DNA of 64,000 nt from Cyclobacteriaceae bacterium (GTDB lineage Bacteria > Bacteroidota > Bacteroidia > Cytophagales > Cyclobacteriaceae). The position numbers and the translations under genes were made by a program. Shown here piece by piece: positions 8,656-17,338 of the stretch. The stretch covers positions 94,937 through 158,936 of the forward strand of contig JAEUUJ010000050.1 of assembly GCA_016786495.1 (NCBI GenBank), read 5' to 3'. Under the pieces are notes generated by a model. The model saw nothing but the letters and a program-made list of their open reading frames with translations, had not been told where the DNA came from and searched no databases. Positions within the stretch are counted from its first letter, which is position 1, and each line of letters opens with the position of its first letter.

Positions 8656-9735
8656 ATGGCATTACGCGCGTCCATTTCTAAAAAGGTATTTGACTTCAAT
8701 TTTACCGCCCGCACCTCCCGTGGCAGGATGAAAAACCGTGTAAGCTGGTTTATCAAGCTTTGGGATGATCGTGATCCGGCTGTTTTCGGGCTGGGAGAGT
8801 GCGCTCCGTTACCGGGATTGAGTATTGACGATAAGCCTGATTATGAGGAAGTTCTGAACGGAGTGGCAGCAAAGGCAGATATGCTCAAGTTGACGTCTTC
8901 CGCTCTTTTGCAGGACTCCGCCAGCCTCGTTCCCGAAGGCTACCCCTCAATCATTTTTGGATTGGAAACTGCGTTGCTGGACCTCAAAAACGGGGGCAGG
9001 CGGGTGATTTTTGATAACGGCTTTCTTGCCTCGACTCCAATTCCCATCAATGGTCTGGTGTGGATGGGCGACCTGGACGAAATGCTTCAGCAGGCGTCTA
9101 TTAAAATCGAGGAGGGGTTTCGGTGCATTAAAATTAAAGTAGGCGGATTGAACTTTGAGAAAGAGTGCGACATCCTGAATTACATTCGAAAGAAATACTT
9201 CCGGGAAGACATCACGCTGCGCCTGGATGCCAACGGAGCGTTTAAAACGGAGGAAGCGTTGTATAAACTCTACGATCTTTCTCGGTACAAGATTCATTCC
9301 ATTGAACAACCGATTAAGCCTCGGCAATCCGAGCTTGAAGAACTCTGTCGCAAATCTCCGATTCCGATTGCCCTTGACGAAGAACTGATTGGTATTCACT
9401 CCGCGGAAGCGAAGAAAGAATTATTGATGCGAACAAAGCCGCAGTACATTATCATCAAGCCGAGCTTACATGGCGGCATCCTTGGCACGCAGGAGTGGAT
9501 TTCAATTGCCGAATCCATGAACATCGGTTGGTGGATAACATCCGCACTGGAGTCGAACATCGGATTGAATGCGATTTGTCAGTTAACCGCAAATTATCCC
9601 GTTTCTATTCCGCAAGGATTGGGCACAGGAAAGTTGTACGACAACAACATCGAGTCACCGCTGGAAGTGAAGAAAGGGCAAATCTTTTATAATCCGAAAC
9701 TCTCGTGGAACCTGGACGAATTCGCTGACGCCTGA
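8656..9735 (+). CDS. menC: o-Succinylbenzoate synthase (enolase superfamily)
   Basis: MenC dehydrates SHCHC to o-succinylbenzoate in menaquinone synthesis. The protein has 359 residues from the ATG at 8656. An in-frame TTG seven codons upstream is less likely. The enolase-superfamily active site is complete: K-x-K at 159-161 (CIKIKVGG), metal ligands D191 (RLDANGAF), E217 (SIEQP) and D241 (ALDEEL), and the opposite-face Lys268 (IIIKPSLHGG). The N-terminal capping domain carries GLGECAPLPGLS, which is typical of MenC. A dipeptide epimerase is the main alternative within the superfamily, but the 'GEC(A/S)PLPG' cap and the C-terminal GLGTGKLYDNN point to MenC. No other men genes are adjacent, and the neighbour queA is divergent. 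Confidence 0.88.
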   Translation: MALRASISKKVFDFNFTARTSRGRMKNRVSWFIKLWDDRDPAVFGLGECAPLPGLSIDDKPDYEEVLNGVAAKADMLKLTSSALLQDSASLVPEGYPSIIFGLETALLDLKNGGRRVIFDNGFLASTPIPINGLVWMGDLDEMLQQASIKIEEGFRCIKIKVGGLNFEKECDILNYIRKKYFREDITLRLDANGAFKTEEALYKLYDLSRYKIHSIEQPIKPRQSELEELCRKSPIPIALDEELIGIHSAEAKKELLMRTKPQYIIIKPSLHGGILGTQEWISIAESMNIGWWITSALESNIGLNAICQLTANYPVSIPQGLGTGKLYDNNIESPLEVKKGQIFYNPKLSWNLDEFADA

Positions 9736-10230
9736 TCACTGCTTCCGTTTCACATATCCACCCTCAAACGCGCAGTTACTTTCGTGTAGCCGGCAAAGGT
9801 TAACTTCTTTAACATCAATTTTATTTTCGCTCAGCATGAGTGTAAACTGAAGCGGACATTCGTCTGCTTCATAAAAGCCTACATAATACGTTGGCTCGTG
9901 ACTGATCATCAGAATATTTCCCTTCGCTTCTCCTTTGCAACCTGCCTGTGCTACCGAAAGAGTGAAGGCAAGGTCGTTGCCGTTTTCGGTGATCACAAGA
10001 ATAGCCGAGAATCCTTTGGTTGTACTTTCATGATCATAGATGCCGGCAAACCGGTGATAGTCATATACCGCGTTATCGTCAGCCTGTTCATAAAAATCTG
10101 CTGAATCAAGTTCGACAGCCGAATCATCAGGTTTTTCGCTATTCTTTTTTTCAGAACACGCGAAAAATAAAACTGATGCAAACACCGCGTAAACAGGGAA
10201 AGAACTGTACAATTTTTTGATTATCAGCAT
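9736..10230 (-). CDS. Small lipoprotein of unknown function
   Basis: The 164-residue product starts with a short basic N-terminus, a hydrophobic stretch (VYAVFASVLFFAC) and a cysteine at about residue 25, which fits a signal peptidase II lipobox. It is followed by an acidic, disordered linker (EKKNSEKPDDSAVELDSADF). The remainder looks like a small beta-rich domain with four more cysteines (AGCKGE, DECPLQ, LCRLHESNCAF). These could form disulfides in the periplasm or on the surface. I do not recognise the family. The gene is convergent with menC, touching its end (the stop codons abut at 9735/9736). Confidence 0.75.
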   Translation of the reverse strand: MLIIKKLYSSFPVYAVFASVLFFACSEKKNSEKPDDSAVELDSADFYEQADDNAVYDYHRFAGIYDHESTTKGFSAILVITENGNDLAFTLSVAQAGCKGEAKGNILMISHEPTYYVGFYEADECPLQFTLMLSENKIDVKEVNLCRLHESNCAFEGGYVKRKQ

Positions 10231-10304
10231 CTTGCAAGGTCGTTAATAGGGAAAAATACTAAATCTCTGTCGCTAAAACGACATTTTAACGACACCTGAT
10301 TTGC

Positions 10305-10312
10305 TACTTTTG
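10305..10312 (+). promoter_or_regulatory. TAnnTTTG box immediately before the DoxX-like gene
   Basis: TACTTTTG matches the Bacteroidota -7 consensus exactly but sits only 4 nt before the ATG at 10317. If used, transcription would start at or inside the start codon, giving a leaderless message. A chance match is equally possible because no -33 TTTG is seen at the right distance. Confidence 0.3.
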
Positions 10313-10316
10313 TTTC

Positions 10317-10727
10317 ATGGATAAAGTTAAACCGATTGTCTACTGGGCCGCACGGATTGCAGCGGCAGTAATCATGCTTCAGACATTGTATTTTAAATTC
10401 TCAGGTGCCGAGGAATCTATTTACATCTTCTCAACAGTCGGGATGGAGCCGTGGGGTAGACTTGGCACAGGCGTGCTTGAACTTGTTGCTTCGGTGTTGA
10501 TTCTGATCAATGCGACTGCATGGCTCGGTGCCCTGCTCGGACTGGGTTTAATGGCCGGAGCCCTCTTTTTTCATCTCACCATTTTAGGGATTGACGTAAA
10601 AGGCGATGGAGGCTACTTGTTTTTGCTGGCGTTGCTCGTTGCTGTTTTCTGTTCGATCGTGCTGGCGTTTAACCGGCAACGAATCACGACTGTTGTCACA
10701 ACGTTGATCGGAAAAAAGAAAGCTTAG
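10317..10727 (+). CDS. DoxX-like four-helix membrane protein
   Basis: This 136-residue protein has four predicted membrane helices: about 8-27 (YWAARIAAAVIMLQTLYFKF), 47-66, 70-92 and 99-118. The first helix followed by LYFKFSGAEE, then GMEPWGRLGTGVLELVASVLIL, matches the DoxX/DoxD-like superfamily of small inner-membrane proteins. Functions in the family are diverse and often linked to redox or thiol stress. None can be assigned here. Its 3' end overlaps by 4 bases the end of the convergent gene at 10724. Confidence 0.8.
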   Translation: MDKVKPIVYWAARIAAAVIMLQTLYFKFSGAEESIYIFSTVGMEPWGRLGTGVLELVASVLILINATAWLGALLGLGLMAGALFFHLTILGIDVKGDGGYLFLLALLVAVFCSIVLAFNRQRITTVVTTLIGKKKA

Positions 10728-11512
10728 TTGCTGCTGACGTTTGTCAGTGCCGTGTTGAGTATTTCCTGAACCGAAGCCTGATCTTTCAGCGCGTCTTTTA
10801 TCCCGCTGATCAGAAACGATGGAACGTTTTCGTTTTTGCTGATCTTGTTACGAACTTCCTGAATCATATCTAGCGTGTCCTTTTTCTTGTCGAACTCCGA
10901 TAAGTTCTTTACTGCTGTTTCAAGGTTTGACCATGCAACCTGCGCAGGTGACTTTTCTATTTTCGGGAATGTTTTAAAATGCACGCAGGCATTGTATTCG
11001 TCTATGAGTTCTTTTAGGTTCGAACGGCTTAAGTCACCCGCTTCAATCTTCTTAACCACATCCGGACAATCCGCCAGGTATTGACCTACCCGTTTTTTGA
11101 ATCCCAGGTTAGGAACGTCCAGCAGCGTACCATCCCGTTTAACAAAATAACGACCGTCCCAGGTTGTTTGACTTTCAAGCTGATAGGCGTACAGCGACAG
11201 GTATCCTGCTTGGATCACTTTCATGAAGCTATACCCATCCTGAAATTTGATCGTATGATAAACCTCATCATTCATTTTGAACGCGATGGCATCCAACACC
11301 TGAAAGGTTCGTTTTTTTCCTTCGTGTGGAATAAGCTGGATGTATTTCGAGTTGGCGCCGGCATACCGCACACCTGTTCCATTGAAATACTTAACCTTCC
11401 CCTGCAGGGTATCGCCTTTTATCGTAACCACATAATCCTGCGCGGAGGCCACCATGTACCCGGCTACGAAAAGTAGGATCATGAAAATCTGCAGCATCGA
11501 ATTTTTTCTCAT
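10724..11512 (-). CDS. Secreted protein of unknown function
   Basis: From the ATG at 11512 the product has 262 residues and a clear signal peptide (MRKNSMLQIFMILLFVAGYM...ASAQ, cleaved about residue 25). A longer reading frame begins at 11569, but its extra 19 residues would precede the signal peptide, so I prefer 11512. The mature part starts DYVVTIKGDTLQGKVKYFN, the 'G-D-T-x-x-G-K-(V/I)' pattern common in exported Bacteroidota proteins of unknown role. It ends in a helical region rich in Lys, Asp and Leu. I do not recognise a catalytic motif. It is convergent with the DoxX-like gene. Confidence 0.75.
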   Translation of the reverse strand: MRKNSMLQIFMILLFVAGYMVASAQDYVVTIKGDTLQGKVKYFNGTGVRYAGANSKYIQLIPHEGKKRTFQVLDAIAFKMNDEVYHTIKFQDGYSFMKVIQAGYLSLYAYQLESQTTWDGRYFVKRDGTLLDVPNLGFKKRVGQYLADCPDVVKKIEAGDLSRSNLKELIDEYNACVHFKTFPKIEKSPAQVAWSNLETAVKNLSEFDKKKDTLDMIQEVRNKISKNENVPSFLISGIKDALKDQASVQEILNTALTNVSSN

Positions 11513-11581
11513 AAAAAGCAGTATGTTTTGGGGACCGAAATTTAAATAACTCCGGACATAACGCCACAAGCCGCTCGTGTA

Positions 11582-11743
11582 TTATGTTTTATTGTTTTTC
11601 AGACGGCCGGCATCCTTTAGTGCCTTGGAGATAATCCATTCCAGTTGGCCGTTTGTGCTTCGGAATTCATCGGCCGCCCACTTCTCGACCGCTTTTAACA
11701 AGTCGGCATCAAGACGAAGGGCAAATGGTTTCTTTTCCGCCAT
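11582..11743 (-). CDS. Arc-type ribbon-helix-helix DNA-binding protein (53 residues)
   Basis: This short gene encodes MAEKKPFALRLDADLLKAVE..., then WAADEFRSTNGQLEWIISKA and a basic tail RLKNNKT. The beginning KPFALRLD is the beta-strand of a ribbon-helix-helix fold, DADLLKAVEKWAADE is helix A, and STNGQLEWIISKAL is helix B with the conserved polar turn. This is the Arc/CopG-like pattern, and such proteins dimerise and bind operators through the strand. It starts 2 nt after the stop of the membrane PH-like gene and completes a three-gene operon (SPFH, membrane protein, RHH). An obvious role would be autoregulation of that operon, but this is inference. The same RHH companion follows SPFH genes in other bacteria. 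Confidence 0.8.
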   Translation of the reverse strand: MAEKKPFALRLDADLLKAVEKWAADEFRSTNGQLEWIISKALKDAGRLKNNKT

Positions 11744-11745
11744 TT

Positions 11746-12285
11746 TTAAACGTTTTCGCTGTTCGACATAAGTCTGCGCATGGCGCGTTCCAATTCTTCT
11801 TTGTTTCCGGTACTCATCATGATGGTTTTACCGTCTGTGAGTGTTAAGGTGAGGATGTGATCCGGTTTGATCACCATGCGCACCGTCTTCCGCAACACAT
11901 CATTCCGATAGCCAAGTCCGCGGCCATTCCACAGTGAGTATTTTTCGATCGTGTAATTCACAATATCATGCCGGGTTAGTGTTTTCCCATTCGCAAAATA
12001 TTTGAAAAACCGGTACCGGAATTCGTCTGTGGTGATTTCGATCGACACGCACAGCGATGAGATAACCCATATGGTTAGGCCTTCTATCACAATCACGCCA
12101 ACCGTGAAGCCCGTGAGCAGTGTGTTGCTCATGGGCTTGTTGCCCCAGGGTTCACCCAGCACGATCTGCTGATAAAATCCATACATCATGAGCAGCGAAG
12201 TTCCCATGGCAACCGGTAGCACGATCCACCAGATCCATACCGTTTGCCGGAAACTTTGCTGTTCGGAAAAAATAACGCGGCTCAT
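11746..12285 (-). CDS. Two-helix membrane protein with a PH-like cytoplasmic domain
   Basis: The preferred start is the ATG at 12285, which overlaps by one base the stop codon of the upstream SPFH gene (TAATG), a classic translational-coupling arrangement. A longer frame starts at 12339 inside the SPFH gene. The 179-residue product has hydrophobic helices at about 15-38 and 58-85 and then a beta-rich domain (VSIEITTDEFRYRF, RHDIVNYTIEKYS, DHILTLTLTDGKTIMMSTGN) ending in an amphipathic helix (KEELERAMRRLM). That order resembles a bacterial PH-like domain. No enzyme motif is seen. It is probably a membrane partner of the SPFH protein. Confidence 0.75.
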   Translation of the reverse strand: MSRVIFSEQQSFRQTVWIWWIVLPVAMGTSLLMMYGFYQQIVLGEPWGNKPMSNTLLTGFTVGVIVIEGLTIWVISSLCVSIEITTDEFRYRFFKYFANGKTLTRHDIVNYTIEKYSLWNGRGLGYRNDVLRKTVRMVIKPDHILTLTLTDGKTIMMSTGNKEELERAMRRLMSNSENV

Positions 12286-13136
12286 TAGTGATTCAGGGTT
12301 CCGGTGTTCACCACAGGGCTTACATCTTTGTCGGAGCACAGCACAACCATCAGGTTGCTCACCATCGCGGCTTTACGTTCTCCATCCAACTCGATGATGT
12401 TTTGTTTTGACAAATGGTCGAGCGCCATCTGCACCATGCTCACAGCACCTTCCACAATCTTAAAGCGGGCTGAAACAACCGCTGCGGCCTGCTGCCTTCT
12501 CAACATCGCGCTGGCAATCTCCGGAGCGTAGGCCAGGTATCCAATACGGGCTTCGATCACCTGAATACCGGCAATTTCCAGCCTCTTGCGCAGATTTTCT
12601 TCGAGGGCCTGGTTTACTTCTTCGTGGCCGGAGCGAAGCGTAACTTCTGAATCTTCTTCAAAATTGTCGTATGCATATTCACCCGCCAGTTTACGCACGG
12701 CTGAATCACTTTGCACTTTTACGAAGTTCTCATAGTTGTCGACATCAAACGCTGCCTTGAATGTATCCTGTACCTGCCAAACCAGAATTACTCCGATTTG
12801 AATCGGGTTACCGACTTTGTCGTTCACTTTAATTTTTTCACTGTCGAAGTTTCGTGCGCGAAGCGAGATAGGCTTCTTCACAAAAAAAGGATTAACCCAA
12901 TAGAAGCCATTTTTTTTAACCGTTCCCTGGTACGCTCCGAAAAGCACCAATACAACCGAAGAGTTCGGATTAAGGAAGAAGAAACCCGGCATCAGCACAA
13001 AGCCAATCACCAGCGGCCATATAAAAATCGGACTTCGGCCCACAATCAGACCTAATGTGCCTAAGAGGAGCATTGATAACACAACGGTTAACATCAGATA
13101 ACCGGACATGGGACTGGAGGTTTTTTCCTGTTTCAT
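12285..13136 (-). CDS. SPFH/band-7 domain membrane protein
   Basis: This 283-residue protein has two hydrophobic N-terminal helices (about 10-32 and 36-55), then an SPFH domain: LNPNSSVVLVLFGAYQGTVKKNGFYWVNPF, RARNFDSEKIKVNDKVGNPI and VIEARIGYLAYAPEIASAML. The C-terminal part is a helical coiled coil (RRQQAAAVVSARFKIVEGAVSMVQMALD). SPFH proteins oligomerise in cholesterol- or isoprenoid-rich membrane patches and often regulate proteases or membrane stress. This short form with no protease partner is widespread. It is first in an operon with a PH-like membrane protein and an Arc-type RHH protein. A well-formed promoter lies upstream (13161-13191). Confidence 0.9.
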   Translation of the reverse strand: MKQEKTSSPMSGYLMLTVVLSMLLLGTLGLIVGRSPIFIWPLVIGFVLMPGFFFLNPNSSVVLVLFGAYQGTVKKNGFYWVNPFFVKKPISLRARNFDSEKIKVNDKVGNPIQIGVILVWQVQDTFKAAFDVDNYENFVKVQSDSAVRKLAGEYAYDNFEEDSEVTLRSGHEEVNQALEENLRKRLEIAGIQVIEARIGYLAYAPEIASAMLRRQQAAAVVSARFKIVEGAVSMVQMALDHLSKQNIIELDGERKAAMVSNLMVVLCSDKDVSPVVNTGTLNH

Positions 13137-13160
13137 ACAGTTGATATTAAAATGATATTA

Positions 13161-13191
13161 CAAATATATTATTTTGAATAGATAACGCAAA
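13161..13191 (-). promoter_or_regulatory. Promoter of the SPFH/PH/RHH operon
   Basis: On the minus strand, TTTG (13191-13188) is separated by exactly 19 bases from TATATTTG (13168-13161). This matches the Bacteroidota -33/-7 consensus TTTG-N19-TAnnTTTG perfectly. The -7 box is 25 nt upstream of the SPFH start codon. Confidence 0.8.
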
Positions 13192-13261
13192 ACCGGCCGG
13201 CCGGGTTACAAACTTGGAAATCGCCCTTCGATCCTTATTTTTGGGGCCTCTAAATCTGCTT

Positions 13262-14140
13262 ATGATTCAATACAACCCCAAAACCTGGCTTTCAATCATT
13301 TTCCATTCCTACAGCAGGTTTGTGGTTAAAACCATGATGCCCGCCCTGATCTTCATGGGCATTTTTACCACGCTTGTTTGCGTGGTTATGCTGGATGTAT
13401 TTGGATTCAACAAAACACATTTTCAGAATACCACCGCCCTTCACTCACTGCTGGGTATTGTGCTGGGTTTGTTTTTGGTATTTCGAACCAACTCTGCGTA
13501 CGATCGCTGGTGGGAGGGAAGGAAACTCTGGGGCAGCATGGTCAACAGCACGCGCAACTATGCGTTAAAGCTGAGTGCTTATCTGCCGAAAGGCGACCTG
13601 GAAACCCGCACATGGTTCTCACAAATGATCCCCAACTTTGTGGTGGCGTCAAAAGAGCACCTTCGCCAGGGTGTACAGCTTTCGGAACTTGAGGCGGCCG
13701 AGCCCGGTTTCCCGGAATCAATGAAAGAAATCGCGCATAAACCAAACCGCATAGCCGGGATGTTGTACAACAAGGTTAACAGCCTGTACGTTTCCGGGAA
13801 GCTCACGGGCGATCAGTTCCGGGTACTCGACAAAGAGATGAAAGATTTCATCGACATCATCGGGGCTTGTGAGCGAATCAAGAATACCCCCATTCCGTAT
13901 TCGTACGCGATGTTCATCAAGAAATTTATTTTCATTTACGTCATTACGCTGCCGTTCGGTTTTGTCACAAGCTTCGAATACATCACAATTCCCACCACGT
14001 TGCTGATTACGTTTGTGTTGCTGAGTGTTGAGCTCATTGCCGAAGAAATTGAAGATCCGTTTGGTCGCGATATCAATGACCTTCCTACCGACCACCTGGC
14101 GAGCCGGATCAAGGAGAACATTCGGGAGATTTTGTTGTAG
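13262..14140 (+). CDS. Bestrophin-family chloride channel-like membrane protein
   Basis: The start is taken as ATG 13262 (MIQYNPKTW). The frame is open further upstream to a TTG at 13214, but the conserved N-terminus begins here. The 292-residue product matches the bacterial bestrophin/YneE family: FHSYSRFVVKTMMP, then LGLFLVFRTNSAYDRWWEGRKLWGSMVNSTRNYALKL, and the C-terminal EEIEDPFGRDINDLP motif. The family forms pentameric anion or cation channels in the inner membrane. Four hydrophobic segments are visible (about 28-48, 56-74, 219-240 and 245-262). It is a single gene, divergent from the SPFH operon. Confidence 0.92.
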   Translation: MIQYNPKTWLSIIFHSYSRFVVKTMMPALIFMGIFTTLVCVVMLDVFGFNKTHFQNTTALHSLLGIVLGLFLVFRTNSAYDRWWEGRKLWGSMVNSTRNYALKLSAYLPKGDLETRTWFSQMIPNFVVASKEHLRQGVQLSELEAAEPGFPESMKEIAHKPNRIAGMLYNKVNSLYVSGKLTGDQFRVLDKEMKDFIDIIGACERIKNTPIPYSYAMFIKKFIFIYVITLPFGFVTSFEYITIPTTLLITFVLLSVELIAEEIEDPFGRDINDLPTDHLASRIKENIREILL

Positions 14141-14145
14141 TACGT

Positions 14146-14271
14146 TCAGCCGATAATGGCTGAAACAATAAAATAGACGATGATGGCCAGGATCAATACC
14201 CCGTACATGATCAGGTCAACCCGAACATAAGGTTTATACTCCTGGTATAATTCGCGCAGCTTTCTGAACAT
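14146..14271 (-). CDS. Small single-pass membrane protein (41 residues)
   Basis: A short frame from an ATG at 14271 encodes a basic, aromatic N-terminus (MFRKLRELYQEYKPYVRVD) followed by one hydrophobic helix (LIMYGVLILAIIVYFIVSAI) and a stop. Codon usage and the well-formed amphipathic-then-hydrophobic layout look real, and it fills an otherwise empty gap between two plus-strand genes. Positive residues before the helix predict the N-terminus inside. Function unknown. Confidence 0.55.
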   Translation of the reverse strand: MFRKLRELYQEYKPYVRVDLIMYGVLILAIIVYFIVSAIIG

Positions 14272-14338
14272 TGGCGGTAATCCTGCACAATATTACATTC
14301 AAAAATTTAGGTCAGCTATTGTTTTACCGGAAACAGAA

Positions 14339-17305
14339 TTGAATATTTCATCTTTACTTCCTTTGAAATATACTTTTTCGATACTGATATTCTGCCTGGT
14401 GGTGGGTTTGCGGGCTTACGGGCAGGAGGTTCTGGAGAATAATCCGCCTTCCGTAAGGTTTTATAAAATCAATACCCCCCATTTTAAGGTACTGTATCCG
14501 AAGAATTTTGAACAAGAGGCCCAGCGCGTAGCCGCTACCCTGGAGCACGCGTATCAGCCCGAGTCGCGAACCATGCAAACGCAGCCTCGCAAAATCTCGG
14601 TTGTTCTTCAAAATCAGTCTTCTATCTCCAACGGCTTCGTTACGCTCACCCCGAGGCGGTCAGAATTTTATACGATGCCTGCGCAGGATTATAACTTTCT
14701 CGGAACAAATGATTGGCTTGATCAACTTGTTTCGCACGAGTTCAGGCACGTTGTACAATACCAGCGCGCGAACACCGGTTTCAACCGGCTGTTGTATTAC
14801 GCATTTGGTCCGGCAACATTGGCCGCGATGGCAACCACGTCGGTACCGCAATGGGTTTGGGAGGGCGATGCCGTAGCCACGGAAACAGCGTTCACGCACA
14901 GCGGCAGGGGCCGCATTCCGAATTTCGGTTTGCTGATGCGAACCAACCTGCTGGAGGGAAGAGTTTTCAACTACAACAAACAATACCTGCGTTCATACAA
15001 ACACAACATTCCCGACCATTACGTGCTCGGTTACCATATGGTAGGCTATCTGCGCAAGCGTACGGGCGATCCGGATGTTTGGGGAAAGGTGATGAAGCGC
15101 ACGGCAAATGCATCGTTTCTTCCTTTCCGGTTCTCCGGATCGGTTAAAAAAATTGCAGGGCTAACCTTGCCGGAACTCTATCGTGCAACGGCAGAAGATT
15201 TAAACAAAATGTATGATGAGCAACTCCGGAATGTTCAGCTCACTGCGTTTGACATCGTGTCGAAGCGAAAATCAACTGCCTATACCAGCTACATGTATCC
15301 GCAGGCGCTGTCGGACGGAAGCGTCATCGCCATGAAAAATGGAATCGGAGATTTTACGCAGTTTGTCGTACTCCGGAACGGAAAAGAAGAGGCGTCATTT
15401 ATTCCGGGCGTCATAAACGATGCCGGGATGCTGTCGGCAGCCGGCAGCAAAGTTGTTTGGAGCGAATTCGGGTTTGACCCGCGCTGGCGCGTAAAGAATT
15501 ACTCGCTGATTAAATCGTATGACATCAATACCAAACAGTACAAGATACTGACGCACAATACCCGATACTCCGGTGCCGCGCTCGCGCCCGATGGATCAAA
15601 GATTGTAACGATTGAGACTACCGCCGACTACAAAATTTCTGTTGTCGTGATCGACAGTGAGCAAGGCAACGTGCTCAAAAAGTTTGAAAACCCGCGCAAC
15701 GATTTTTATTCGATGGCCCGCTGGTCACAGGACGGTAAGAAAATTGTGGTGCTGAAAACGCACAATAACATGCGAAGCGTTGTTGCGATTGATTACGAAA
15801 CCAGACAAGAGACAACCATCATCACCGGGTCGGAAGAAAACATCGGTCACCCCGTTCTTGCCGGGAAATACCTGCTCTTTAATTCACCCGTGTCGGGCAT
15901 CGATAACATCTATGCATATGACATCGAAAGCGATGTACGGTTCGAAGTCACTTCGGCAAAATACGGAGCGTATAACCCTGCTGTATCACCCGATGGTAAA
16001 ACGATCTATTACGACAATCAATCGCGCGATGGGTTGGATGTTGTTTCTGTTCCGTTTGAACCTTCCGCGTGGAAGCAGGTTGCGGCATATAATCTTCCGA
16101 AAGAATACTACAGTTACCTGAGTGAGCAGGAGGGAAGACCAGGATTGTTCGATAGCATTCCGGAAAAAACGTTTTCATCCAGCCGGTATTCAAAGATTTC
16201 AGGAATCCTGAATCCATACAGTTGGGGAGCATATTTCAATTCGTCCTTCACGCGGGCCGATATTGGCATTTCATCACAAGATGTACTCAGCACAACGGCA
16301 ATCAAGGCCGGCTACTTGTTTGATATCAACGAGCGCACAGGTGCATGGCATGTTGGCGCAAGTTATCAGGGCTTGTATCCGATAATCGATGTTGATTTTA
16401 AGTATGCTAACCGTTCGGCCCATGAAGGGTTGATAACTTACCGTACGGAAACCGACACGCTCACGGAAAAACTTGATCTGACCTGGAAGGAGGCAACCGT
16501 TGAAGCGGGGCTGCGTGTGCCCTTGATCGGAACCCGTTCGCGGTATTATACAGCACTTACGGTTGGTAATTATTTCGGATACACCCGTGTTTCCGAATTT
16601 GAGAACAGTATTGACGGAGGTGGCAGGCTCTTTCCTTCATCGCTTCCGCAGTTCTTTCTTCGAGATTATCTCGACAACGGAACATTGTTGTACAACAGGT
16701 TTTCGTTTTCCGCATCACGTCTTTTAAAACAGAGTAGACGCGACATTAACAGCCGGTGGGGTCAGCTTATTGTGCTGGACTGGTATAGCACGCCGTATGG
16801 CGGAGACTTTTCTGCAGATCAATTCTCTGCTTACGGTCAGATGTTTTTTCCAGGGCTGTTCAAACATCATTCACTTTGGGGTTACGGAGGATTTCAAAAA
16901 ACTGAGCTGGCGGCTGTGAGTGTTTCCACTGGCGAAGGCCTTAATAACTATGTGTTCAACAACCGTGTTCCGTTGCCACGTGGTCATAGCGTGAGCTTAT
17001 TCCGGAATTTTTATACAGCTTCAGTGAACTATACTTTACCGCTCTGGTATCCTGATGCCGCCATTGGGGCTGTGTTAAACATTCAGCGCTTTCGCGGAAA
17101 CGTTTTTTACGACTACGGATTTGGTAGAGGAACTTCATTCAAGTCCAACCTTACACAAAGCTATGCTTCCGTGGGCGGAGAGGTGAGAATGGATTTCAAT
17201 GTGATGCGTTTTCTGCCGCAGCTAAACGTTGGTTTACGCTATGCTTACGGGCTTAAACCGGCTGTTACCAAGTTCGAAATCCTGATCGGACTGGTGAATT
17301 TTTAA
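14339..17305 (+). CDS. Exported peptidase-MA-like / beta-propeller / outer-membrane barrel protein
   Basis: This protein has 988 residues. The only usable start before the signal peptide (LKYTFSILIFCLVVGLRAYG) is a TTG at 14339, as the next ATG is beyond residue 75. Residues of about 40-250 resemble peptidase MA-like gluzincins, with HEFRH at 133-137 and a downstream WVWEGDAVATE containing the expected third zinc ligand (about residue 175). Residues of about 300-600 hold WD40/TolB-like PD40 propeller blades (YSGAALAPDGSKIVTIE; YNPAVSPDGKTIYYDN). Residues of about 630-988 alternate aromatic and polar residues and end in F (KFEILIGLVNF), which is typical of an outer-membrane beta-barrel. It would be a surface-facing or periplasmic peptidase anchored in the outer membrane. 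The substrate is unknown. Confidence 0.8.
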   Translation: MNISSLLPLKYTFSILIFCLVVGLRAYGQEVLENNPPSVRFYKINTPHFKVLYPKNFEQEAQRVAATLEHAYQPESRTMQTQPRKISVVLQNQSSISNGFVTLTPRRSEFYTMPAQDYNFLGTNDWLDQLVSHEFRHVVQYQRANTGFNRLLYYAFGPATLAAMATTSVPQWVWEGDAVATETAFTHSGRGRIPNFGLLMRTNLLEGRVFNYNKQYLRSYKHNIPDHYVLGYHMVGYLRKRTGDPDVWGKVMKRTANASFLPFRFSGSVKKIAGLTLPELYRATAEDLNKMYDEQLRNVQLTAFDIVSKRKSTAYTSYMYPQALSDGSVIAMKNGIGDFTQFVVLRNGKEEASFIPGVINDAGMLSAAGSKVVWSEFGFDPRWRVKNYSLIKSYDINTKQYKILTHNTRYSGAALAPDGSKIVTIETTADYKISVVVIDSEQGNVLKKFENPRNDFYSMARWSQDGKKIVVLKTHNNMRSVVAIDYETRQETTIITGSEENIGHPVLAGKYLLFNSPVSGIDNIYAYDIESDVRFEVTSAKYGAYNPAVSPDGKTIYYDNQSRDGLDVVSVPFEPSAWKQVAAYNLPKEYYSYLSEQEGRPGLFDSIPEKTFSSSRYSKISGILNPYSWGAYFNSSFTRADIGISSQDVLSTTAIKAGYLFDINERTGAWHVGASYQGLYPIIDVDFKYANRSAHEGLITYRTETDTLTEKLDLTWKEATVEAGLRVPLIGTRSRYYTALTVGNYFGYTRVSEFENSIDGGGRLFPSSLPQFFLRDYLDNGTLLYNRFSFSASRLLKQSRRDINSRWGQLIVLDWYSTPYGGDFSADQFSAYGQMFFPGLFKHHSLWGYGGFQKTELAAVSVSTGEGLNNYVFNNRVPLPRGHSVSLFRNFYTASVNYTLPLWYPDAAIGAVLNIQRFRGNVFYDYGFGRGTSFKSNLTQSYASVGGEVRMDFNVMRFLPQLNVGLRYAYGLKPAVTKFEILIGLVNF

Positions 17306-17314
17306 AACTTTTTG

Positions 17315-17338
17315 AAGCCTTGAATTTCGGGCTTTTTA
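17315..17338 (+). terminator. Rho-independent terminator after the peptidase/barrel gene
   Basis: AAGCC (17315-17319) pairs with GGCTT (17330-17334) around a small loop and runs into a T tract. It overlaps the -33 region of the next promoter. Confidence 0.5.
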
